A DNA stretch of 64,000 nt from Astrobacterium formosum (lineage in GTDB: Bacteria; Pseudomonadota; Alphaproteobacteria; Rhizobiales; Xanthobacteraceae): contig JAVDCA010000003.1 of assembly GCA_030848545.1 (NCBI GenBank), positions 248,001 to 312,000 on the forward strand. The letters are read 5' to 3'. Shown here in pieces: positions 27,042 through 34,361 of the stretch (its first letter is position 1; each line of letters begins with the position of its first letter). Position numbers and translations under genes: made by a program. The notes below the pieces were generated by a model, which saw only the letters and a program-made list of their open reading frames with translations, had not been told where the DNA came from and did not search any database.

Positions 27042-28487
27042 CTACGCCGCATAGACGCGATCGAACACGTCGAGGACGGCCGCGACGACCTCGTGCGGCG
27101 GCGGATAATTGGCGCATTCCGACCCGCGTGTGAGAGGACAGCGGTCGGTTACACCGCATGGCGTGCATGCCAGAGGACCGCAGAGGATGCGGCTCTCCGG
27201 CAGCCGTACGCTGTCGGAATTGCCCGGCCAGGTGCTGCCGAACAACGCCACGGTCGGATGGCCGACCACATGACGCGCAAAATGCAAATCGAAGGTATCG
27301 GCGCTGACAAACACGTGATGGTCGTCGAGCAGGCTGCGCAGTTCGGCAGTCGAATCACTGCGGACCACCGCCACGCCCTCGGCAGGCGTCCCTGCCGGGT
27401 TCAAGACCGACACCTCAATATCCAGCGAGCGCAGAACATGGGTCAGCACGCGGGTATGCCGGTCGGGATACGTCTTCAGGCTCCAGCTTCCGCGCTGGCA
27501 CAAGAGAACCCGCCGCGGCCGCAGCGGAAGCTCGCACCGACGCAAGGGTACCGTCGGCTTGAAATAGAACAGGTCGTCGACGGACGACAGCGATTCACCC
27601 AGCGCAAATCTGTGTTGGTCGAACAGGTGAAAGGGGCCACGGTCGTAGATTCTCGATCCAGGCCCGAAAGCGACGAAATGGCCGACGTCCTTTCCGATCT
27701 TCTGCGCCTGCCGCGCGAACATCACTCCTTCCAGCGACGTATTTCCGTTGGTGTTCACCTCCGACCACGGCACCGAGACCATCTCCATCGGCGAGCCGGT
27801 TTCAGCCCAGATGTCCTGAAAGCGATCGCAGACGACGATCTTGCGATAGAGCGGCGTTGTCACATGATGGCTGGCCAATCCGGCGAACAGAACGTCGCCG
27901 GCAGCGAAAGGCATGTAGATGGCTGTCGGCAGATTCTTCCAGTCCGCCGATCGTTCCATCAGGCGCACGGCCGCCCGGCACTGCTCCGTCCACGCCATCA
28001 CTTTGTCCTTGTAGGCGGCGAAGGAGCCGGTTGCCGCAAACTTGTCGTCGAGAGTAACCGGAGGGATGTCGAGACGAATCTGCTTCGCCTCCCGGCCGGT
28101 CAAAGCGGCGAGAAAGCGGCCGTCGATGTCGCTGTCGACCATCGACAGGAAGGGCAGAAAGCGTTCAAGGCCGTCGTCGAATATCCGTCGCGGCAGCACA
28201 TAAGCGAGTGGGAAACCGCCGCGGTCGACGAATGCGACCGGCGCCGACGGCGCGAGCGCGAGCCAGTCGACGAGGGTGCTGCTCTTCACCGGCAGCACCG
28301 GATTGGCGACGATCAGTCTGTCGGCATTCGGCTCGTGCGCGATCATCCGCCGGCAGATTTCGTGAACGTAACGGCCCGGCGACGCCCAGGCGCTGTCGAA
28401 GATGGTCGTTTCGTCCAGCCGGCCGCTGGACGGCTCGAAGTCGAACGCGGCGACCTTGCCGGCACGCATCGTCAGGCCGCAGAACAT
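27042..28487 (-). CDS. GT9 (heptosyltransferase-like) glycosyltransferase
   Basis: A 481-residue cytoplasmic protein. The C-terminal half has the GT-B layout of family 9: RVLLCQRGSWSLKTYPD for the nucleotide domain start, VFVSADTFDLHFARHVVGHPTVALFG as the sugar-nucleotide region, and a cysteine-rich tail (CGPLACTPCGVTDRCPLTRGSEC) often seen in GT9 proteins that act on repeat glycans. The N-terminal 200 residues are poorly conserved. ATG 28487 is preceded by GGAGG. With the WbsX-FkbM gene it forms a two-gene surface-glycan unit flanked by unrelated genes. Confidence 0.75.
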   Translation of the reverse strand: MFCGLTMRAGKVAAFDFEPSSGRLDETTIFDSAWASPGRYVHEICRRMIAHEPNADRLIVANPVLPVKSSTLVDWLALAPSAPVAFVDRGGFPLAYVLPRRIFDDGLERFLPFLSMVDSDIDGRFLAALTGREAKQIRLDIPPVTLDDKFAATGSFAAYKDKVMAWTEQCRAAVRLMERSADWKNLPTAIYMPFAAGDVLFAGLASHHVTTPLYRKIVVCDRFQDIWAETGSPMEMVSVPWSEVNTNGNTSLEGVMFARQAQKIGKDVGHFVAFGPGSRIYDRGPFHLFDQHRFALGESLSSVDDLFYFKPTVPLRRCELPLRPRRVLLCQRGSWSLKTYPDRHTRVLTHVLRSLDIEVSVLNPAGTPAEGVAVVRSDSTAELRSLLDDHHVFVSADTFDLHFARHVVGHPTVALFGSTWPGNSDSVRLPESRILCGPLACTPCGVTDRCPLTRGSECANYPPPHEVVAAVLDVFDRVYAA

Positions 28488-28755
28488 CGATACCTCCGGG
28501 GTCGGATGGCCAGGCCGACGCGCGCACCGAATGCGATCCCGGCCGTCGACGCGCAGTCGACCGACGGGCCGACATGGTCACGACGTTTGTACGGAACCGA
28601 TAGGTGAAACCTGTCATCCGGAATGGGCGGCCGCCGCAACATGGTCCCGGCAGCCCACGTCTCTCCCGTCAAAGGGAGGTGGTCCGAAACGCCCGGCAGG
28701 AACAGCTATCTCGTGCGCGTCCCTCACCACGGACGGAGAGGCATTCAGGCGGCGG

Positions 28756-30027
28756 CTACTCCGCTGCCGCTGGCGTGTGTCGGCCGGCATTCAGCGCCTT
28801 GCACACGATGGCATCGAGGTCCTGCCGCCCGGCCGGGAACCCGGCCGAGATCCACGCTTCCTCGGCCACCTTCAGGGCCAATCCGAGTTGCGGTCCCGCG
28901 GCCAGGCCGCGCGCCGTGAACGCTTTCGACTTGATGGGGCAGGCCGGCGCCCGCCAGCGGCCCGGCAGGGTCGCGAGCTCGCGCCATTGCGGGTCATTGG
29001 TGGCGGCGCCCGAGCGCACCCAGGCGAGCAGCACGCGGTCCACATAGGCGTCCGGCCGCAGCCGGTAGAGGAGTTCGCGTGCCTTGGCTTCGCCGATCTC
29101 CGGCGACAGCCGCCGCCAACCATCCGCCATGGAGAGCAAGGTCGAATGCTCGCCGTTGGTGAGCCGCAGCCGCTGCCACAGGCGATCGGCGTCCTCCTCG
29201 ACCGCGACCGCGAGCGCGCCGAGGCGGCGTGCCGCGTCGGGAGCGACCTCGGACGTTGCCTCCACGGCCGTCATGCGGGCGAAATCGGAGATCAAGGGCA
29301 CACCGCCGATGACATCCTCCAGGATGCCGGCATCGGCCATGACGGTGAGCGTCGTGGCGGCGCCGGGCGCCACCAGGAGCTTCATCATTTCGGCGCGCAC
29401 GCGCTCACGCGACAGGCTGGCGAGACCCTCGCGCGCATCGATCGCGGCGGCGAGGCCGTCGCGGTCGGGAGCGCCGCGGCCATAGGCGGCGTGGAAGCGG
29501 AAGAAGCGCAGGATGCGCAGATAGTCCTCGGCGATGCGCCGGCGCGGATCGCCGATGAACCGCACCACCCGGGCATCGAGATCGACGAGCCCGTCCACAT
29601 AGTCGTGGAGCTCGCCTTTCACGGTCACCGACAGCGCGTTCATGGTGAAGTCGCGCCGTTCGGCGTCGACCCGCCAGCTGCGTCCGAACATCACCTTGGC
29701 CTTGCGGCCGAAGGTTTCCACGTCGGCGCGCAACGTCGTCACCTCGAACGGGGTTTCGTCGACGATCACCGTCACGGTGCCGTGGTCGATGCCGGTCGGC
29801 ACCGCCTTGAAACCGGCGGCGCGGGCGCGGGCGAGGACTTCGTCGGGGGGCGCCGTGGTGGCGACATCGATCTCGCGGACCGGTTCGCCCAGAAGGCAAT
29901 TGCGGACAGCACCACCGACCACGCGGGCCTCTTCGCCGGCGCGGTCGAGCACCGCGAGCAGCTGGGCGAGCGGACCTGTGGTCAGCCAAGTTTCGTCGGG
30001 GAGCCGACGGGATACGGGAGTGGTCAC
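28756..30027 (-). CDS. cca: CCA tRNA nucleotidyltransferase
   Basis: A 423-residue class II CCA-adding enzyme. Landmarks are RVVGGAVRNCLLG (about 35-47), the catalytic loop REIDVATTAPPDEV, GIDHGTVTVIVDETPFEVTTLR, then RRDFTMNALSV and FRFHAAYGRG. It adds or repairs the 3' CCA of tRNA. The metal motif reads E-I-D rather than the usual D-x-D, a conservative change. The start is GTG 30027, six bases after the stop of the DUF6111 gene; an overlapping ATG at 30032 is followed at once by a stop. Co-transcribed with DUF6111. Confidence 0.92.
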   Translation of the reverse strand: MTTPVSRRLPDETWLTTGPLAQLLAVLDRAGEEARVVGGAVRNCLLGEPVREIDVATTAPPDEVLARARAAGFKAVPTGIDHGTVTVIVDETPFEVTTLRADVETFGRKAKVMFGRSWRVDAERRDFTMNALSVTVKGELHDYVDGLVDLDARVVRFIGDPRRRIAEDYLRILRFFRFHAAYGRGAPDRDGLAAAIDAREGLASLSRERVRAEMMKLLVAPGAATTLTVMADAGILEDVIGGVPLISDFARMTAVEATSEVAPDAARRLGALAVAVEEDADRLWQRLRLTNGEHSTLLSMADGWRRLSPEIGEAKARELLYRLRPDAYVDRVLLAWVRSGAATNDPQWRELATLPGRWRAPACPIKSKAFTARGLAAGPQLGLALKVAEEAWISAGFPAGRQDLDAIVCKALNAGRHTPAAAE

Positions 30028-30033
30028 GTCATC

Positions 30034-30297
30034 TCACTTCATGGTTCCGGGTACGAGCCGGCCGTTTTCAACATGTGCCGGCACATAAGCCGACTCCGGC
30101 GGGTTGCCCGTGAACTCCGCGAAGAACACGAAACTGCTGATCATCAACGTAAGGGCGATGATGGTCAGCCATGCCAGCCGCTGCGGAGACCACGCGGCTG
30201 GATCGAGAAATCCCTCCCGGGTCGCCCAGATGAACAACGCGTAGACCGCGAATGGCGTCAGAAACAGCGCGATCTCGGTAAGGACTGGGCGGAGCAT
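30034..30297 (-). CDS. DUF6111-type small membrane protein
   Basis: An 87-residue protein with two membrane helices (ALFLTPFAVYALFIWATREG and LAWLTIIALTLMISSFVFFAEF) and the ending YVPAHVENGRLVPGTMK typical of DUF6111. It is commonly encoded just before cca in Rhizobiales, as here. ATG 30297 gives the family N-terminus MLRPVLTEIALF; the 24 residues further upstream in the frame do not fit. Function unknown. Confidence 0.85.
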   Translation of the reverse strand: MLRPVLTEIALFLTPFAVYALFIWATREGFLDPAAWSPQRLAWLTIIALTLMISSFVFFAEFTGNPPESAYVPAHVENGRLVPGTMK

Positions 30298-30833
30298 CGG
30301 GGTATACGCTCGATTTGGCGCATGCCGCTGGCCGGCCGGCATTGGCCGGTCCGGTCGTGGCCACGACAAATATGGTGTCTCGCCGGTACAGTGTCACGCC
30401 TACACAGGGTTCTCGGGCCCGCGGAGGGCGCTCCCGGTTTCACGGGGATCACCAGCGGGCGCACGCGATACAGCAACCCGTATGGCGCGGCAATAAGGGA
30501 AAAGCGCGCAGGGCCCGTGGCTGGGGATAGTTGACGAGATTTCCCACGCTTTTCGTGTCGTATTTCGCGCGCCAGTCGAAATATCATTGCGAGACAGCTC
30601 CCCGGGAGGTTTGATTGTCATGTCGCGCCATGGGGCAGCTGCGGCCCAGCATCGAGAAATTTGCATGTGTCCGATTGACGCGCACCGGTTGCGGTTTTGA
30701 CTTATTTCCTAGATAGAGGAATTCTGATAGTTGATAGACAGACGCGCCCGACGAAGCAACCCGGCCCTTTGCCACGCGGACCTGGATTGCGCCGCCTTGG
30801 GCCCGCAACGACGTAGGGCGCGGCCCAGACCGC
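30298..30833. other. 536-bp stretch without a recognisable gene
   Basis: Between DUF6111 and the NUDIX gene (both minus). It holds short frames on both strands, none with family resemblance. Part of it (30660-30730) is AT-rich (GACTTATTTCCTAGATAG), unlike its surroundings. The DUF6111-cca promoter should lie in 30300-30450. I see no tRNA or terminator. Confidence 0.5.
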
Positions 30834-31538
30834 CTATACGGCCATGCCGCCGTACACGCGCTCGTAGAGATTCCGCAATATGCCGGCGGTCACGCCCCAG
30901 ATGTAACGGTCCTGATACGGCATTGCGTAGTAGTGGCGGACGATGCCCTTCCAGTCGCGCTCGTGCTTCTGGTGGTTTTCCGGCCCCATCAGGAATGCGA
31001 GCGGCACCTCGAAGGCGTCGGCGACTTCGTCGCCGTTGAGCGTCAGCCGATAGTCGGGTTCGACCCGCGCCACCACGGGCAAGATGCGAAAGCCCGAAAA
31101 CGTCAGATAGAGATCGAGATAGCCGAGCGGATCGACGAGGCCGCCGTCGAGGCCGATCTCCTCGTTTGCCTCGCGCAGCGCCGCCGACAAGGGACCATCG
31201 TCGAGCGCCTCGATCTTGCCGCCCGGAAAGGCGATCTGGCCGGCATGGCTCGGCAGATGCGCGGTGCGCAAAGTGAGGATGACCGACGGATCGGGCCGGT
31301 CGACCACCCCGACCAGAACCGCCGCCGGACGGCTCGCCGTCACGCCGGCTTTCGCCCATGTGGCCGGATCGAGATCGAGATCGCCGCGCCGTGCCGGCAG
31401 CGACGGATCGTCGAGGGCCGCCGGCACATCGAGGTTCAGTTTTGCCCGCGCCAGGGCGAAAAATTCGTGCCCCGGCACGATGGCTTCGCCGGCGTGGTCG
31501 CCGGGGAGGGTTCCGGCGATGCGCTCGATATCCTTCAC
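30834..31538 (-). CDS. NUDIX hydrolase, CoA pyrophosphatase type
   Basis: A 234-residue NUDIX protein. HAGQIAFPGGKIEALDDGP and LREANEEIGL form the CoA pyrophosphatase/NUDIX signature; the family motif LLTxRxxxLxxHxGQ is met by LTLRTAHLPSHAGQ. It splits coenzyme A or its derivatives. The start is GTG 31538, which overlaps the DUF1285 stop as GTGA, so the two are translationally coupled. The open frame continues much further upstream, but that part lies antisense-framed within DUF1285 and is not coding. Confidence 0.9.
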   Translation of the reverse strand: MKDIERIAGTLPGDHAGEAIVPGHEFFALARAKLNLDVPAALDDPSLPARRGDLDLDPATWAKAGVTASRPAAVLVGVVDRPDPSVILTLRTAHLPSHAGQIAFPGGKIEALDDGPLSAALREANEEIGLDGGLVDPLGYLDLYLTFSGFRILPVVARVEPDYRLTLNGDEVADAFEVPLAFLMGPENHQKHERDWKGIVRHYYAMPYQDRYIWGVTAGILRNLYERVYGGMAV

Positions 31539-32128
31539 GTCTCGATCCGTAGCTCGTCGGCCGCCGCCATGACGAAGAACTCTCCGCCCGACGCGATACC
31601 GAACATGGTGCGGCCGTTCATATCGCGCTCCTCGCCGAGCGCCACAAGATCGTGGAACAAGGCGCGGGTCGCCCTCGCCCACAGGCCGCGCCGCACGAAC
31701 AGATAGGGCTTGAGGCCGCCGGTTCCTTCTTGCGGATCGAACCGCAGCGGATTGTCGCGGCCACAGATTACCCAATCGTCCACATTGGTCCGAAAGCGCA
31801 GCACCTGCCCGTTGGCGTCGGTGGAGATTTCCATCTCCACCGCCAGGAACGGCACGTCGTCCACCGTGATGCCGCACTTCTCCACCGGCGTGACGAGGCA
31901 ATACCGCTCGCCCTCGCGCACCAGAACCGAGGCAAACAGCTTCACCAGCGCCGGCCGGCCGATCGGCGTCCTCTGATAATACCAGGTGCCGTCGACGGCT
32001 ATGCGCATGTCGATGTCGCCGCAGTCGGGCGGATTCCACGTCTCGACCGGCCGCAGGCCTTTGTCGGCCGCTCGACGGGCGGCGTCGATGAGCACGTCCA
32101 ATCCGCCCGTCTGCCCTGTCTTCGCCAT
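31535..32128 (-). CDS. DUF1285 protein
   Basis: A 197-residue cytoplasmic protein matching DUF1285: WNPPDCGDIDMRIAVDGTWYYQRTPIGRPALVKLFASVL, then VTPVEKCGITVDDVPFLAVEM and the C-terminal LKPYLFVRRGLWA. It is a two-domain beta fold found in many proteobacteria with unknown function. ATG 32128 is preferred, preceded by GTGGTGA; GTG 32137 is possible. It is divergent from moxR, a conserved arrangement in this group. Confidence 0.9.
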   Translation of the reverse strand: MAKTGQTGGLDVLIDAARRAADKGLRPVETWNPPDCGDIDMRIAVDGTWYYQRTPIGRPALVKLFASVLVREGERYCLVTPVEKCGITVDDVPFLAVEMEISTDANGQVLRFRTNVDDWVICGRDNPLRFDPQEGTGGLKPYLFVRRGLWARATRALFHDLVALGEERDMNGRTMFGIASGGEFFVMAAADELRIET

Positions 32129-32370
32129 GTTCACCACAAACCCTTACGCGGAGACCGGCGGTCGCCGGCTGATCGCGCGATCGTGACCGGGACTTCGCCG
32201 AGCGAGCCGATAGAACTTGACCGACTGGCACACCATCCCGCGAGAATCAACGCACGGTGAGCGTGGGGACCCGAGTTGGCGTAAGTCCCTGGCATGCTTG
32301 TTGCGTGACCGATCGACAGCATCGTGCTGGAATAGATTATAGGCCGGAAGAGCCGGCGAGGAGCAACACC

Positions 32371-33381
32371 ATGGCAGTTTCGACCGGCGAAGGTCTGGAG
32401 AAGCTCGAGGACATGATCGTGCGGGCCGCCGAAACCACGGCCGCCCATGCGCGTGCCGCACGCGCCGCGATCGGCTCGGTCATTTTCGGCCAGGAACAGG
32501 TGGTCGAGCAGGCGCTGATCACCATCCTGTCCGGCGGCCACGCGCTGTTGGTCGGCGTGCCCGGACTCGCCAAGACCAAGCTCGTGGAGACCATGGGAAC
32601 CGTGCTGGGCCTCGATGCCCGCCGCATCCAGTTCACCCCCGACCTGATGCCGTCCGACATTCTCGGTACCGAGGTCCTCGAAGAGGCGCCGGGCGGCAAG
32701 AGGAGTTTCCGCTTCCTCGCCGGCCCGGTGTTCGCCCAGCTCTTGATGGCGGACGAGATCAACCGCGCCTCGCCACGCACCCAATCGGCGCTCCTGCAGG
32801 CCATGCAGGAACAACACGTCACCGTCGCCGGCGTGCGCCACGATCTGCCGAAACCCTTCCATGTGCTCGCGACCCAGAATCCGCTCGAACAGGAAGGCAC
32901 CTATCCGCTACCGGAAGCCCAGCTCGACCGCTTCCTGATGGAAATCGACGTCGATTATCCGGACATCGAGGCCGAACGAAAAATCCTGTTCGACACCACC
33001 GGCGCCGAGGAGACGCGCGCCAAGGCCGCCATGACGGCCGAGGACCTCATGGCAGCGCAGCGGCTGGTACGCCGCCTGCCGGTGGGCGAATCCGTGGTCG
33101 AGGCGATCCTCGGTCTCGTGCGTTCGGCACGCCCGGGTCCGGACGCCGGCGACACCGGCAAGCTCATCGCCTGGGGTCCGGGACCGCGTGCGAGCCAGGC
33201 CTTGATGCTCGCCGTGCGCGCCCGCGCGCTCCTCGACGGCCGCTATGCGCCGTCGGTCGACGACGTGCTCGCGCTCGCCGAGCCGATCTTGAAGCACCGC
33301 ATGGCGCTCACCTTCTCGGCCCGCGCCGACGGCATCACCATCGCGCAGGTGATCGGCGACATCAAAACGCGGGTCGGGTGA
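32371..33381 (+). CDS. MoxR-family AAA+ ATPase
   Basis: A 336-residue AAA+ protein. Walker A is GVPGLAKTKL (62-71), Walker B LLMADEINRA (about 125-134), with the sensor I region VLATQNPLEQEGTYPLPEAQLDRF typical of MoxR. MoxR ATPases act as chaperones that mature or insert metal cofactors together with VWA/DUF58 partners. ATG 32371 follows GAGGAGC. It heads a four-gene operon; its stop overlaps the next start as GTGA. Confidence 0.95.
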   Translation: MAVSTGEGLEKLEDMIVRAAETTAAHARAARAAIGSVIFGQEQVVEQALITILSGGHALLVGVPGLAKTKLVETMGTVLGLDARRIQFTPDLMPSDILGTEVLEEAPGGKRSFRFLAGPVFAQLLMADEINRASPRTQSALLQAMQEQHVTVAGVRHDLPKPFHVLATQNPLEQEGTYPLPEAQLDRFLMEIDVDYPDIEAERKILFDTTGAEETRAKAAMTAEDLMAAQRLVRRLPVGESVVEAILGLVRSARPGPDAGDTGKLIAWGPGPRASQALMLAVRARALLDGRYAPSVDDVLALAEPILKHRMALTFSARADGITIAQVIGDIKTRVG

Positions 33382-34361
33382 ACGGCATGGCGCTGGCGGT
33401 CCGTACCCAGGCCCAACAGGCGCAGGTCGACGCGGAAGTCGAGACGATCGGTCGTGCGGTCGGCGACAGCCGCTCGCTCGCAGCCACCATGCCGCGCCTG
33501 ATCCTGGAGGCGCGCCGCGTCGCCGCCACCGTGATCCACGGCCTGCACGGCCGCCGCCGCGCCGGCCCGGGCGAGAATTTCTGGCAATATCGCCGCTTCG
33601 TGTCGGGCGAATCCGCCGCCCGCATCGACTGGCGGCGCTCCGCCCGCGACGACCATCTCTATGTGCGCGAGCAGGAATGGGAGGCCGCACACACCGTGTG
33701 GCTGTGGCCGGACCGGTCGCCGTCCATGACGTTCCAGTCGGCGCTTGCCGAGCATTCCAAGCTCGAGCGCTCGCTGGTGATCGCCTTCGCACTCGCCGAG
33801 GTGCTGGTCGAAGGCGGCGAGCGGGTCGGCATTCCGGGCCTGATGGCGCCGAGCGCCAACCGCAACATCATCGAGAAGATCGCCCAGTGCGTCGTCCACG
33901 ATCCGACCGAGCGCACAAGCCTGCCGCCCTCGTTCGCGCCCTCGCCGCTTGCCGAGATCGTCGTCCTGTCCGACCTGTGGAGCCCCATCGCCGACGTCCA
34001 CCGCACCATCGCGCAATTGTCGGCAAGCGGCGCCCACGGACACGTCATCCAGGTGGTCGATCCCGCCGAGGAGACGTTCCCATATGCGGGTCGTATCGAG
34101 TTCGTCGAGCCGGAAGGCGGCGGCGCCATCACGGCCGGCCGCGCCGAGACTTGGAAGAACGATTTCGAGGCCCGCGTCGCCCGCCACCGCGACGAGATCC
34201 GCGCCGAAACCGACCGGCTGGGCTGGAGCTTCGTGATCCACCGCACCGATCGTTCGCCGACCGAGATCATGCTCAAGCTGCACACCCAGCTCGGCGCCGG
34301 CCGCGAAGGCACCGGCATCAACCGCTGGCACGCGGTCGCCCAGCCCGGGAGGCACGCATGA
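33378..34361 (+). CDS. DUF58 protein (MoxR partner)
   Basis: A 327-residue soluble protein. The DUF58 core GRRRAGPGENFWQYRRFVSGESAARIDWR (about 57-85) and YVREQEWE are clear; the rest is a VWA-like fold (WLWPDRSPSM). GTG 33378 overlaps the moxR stop by four bases; ATG 33387 is an alternative three residues in. The gene's own stop overlaps the next start as ATGA. It should act with MoxR in the cytoplasm or at the membrane. Confidence 0.9.
   Translation: MNGMALAVRTQAQQAQVDAEVETIGRAVGDSRSLAATMPRLILEARRVAATVIHGLHGRRRAGPGENFWQYRRFVSGESAARIDWRRSARDDHLYVREQEWEAAHTVWLWPDRSPSMTFQSALAEHSKLERSLVIAFALAEVLVEGGERVGIPGLMAPSANRNIIEKIAQCVVHDPTERTSLPPSFAPSPLAEIVVLSDLWSPIADVHRTIAQLSASGAHGHVIQVVDPAEETFPYAGRIEFVEPEGGGAITAGRAETWKNDFEARVARHRDEIRAETDRLGWSFVIHRTDRSPTEIMLKLHTQLGAGREGTGINRWHAVAQPGRHA

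Noticed and set aside
25052-30534. Plus-strand frames of 574-710 codons opposite the WbsX, GT9 and cca genes
   Set aside because: Each mirrors a minus-strand gene with recognisable domains and good start sites; the plus-strand products are Arg/His/Gly-rich and unlike any family.
31539-32231. Upstream extension of the NUDIX frame
   Set aside because: It lies out of frame over DUF1285, which has clear family motifs; GTG 31538 is the proper start.
33677-34357. Extension of the DUF4159 frame upstream over DUF58
   Set aside because: The extra residues are Arg-rich and antagonistic to the DUF58 frame; ATG 34358 overlapping the DUF58 stop fits the BatA N-terminus.
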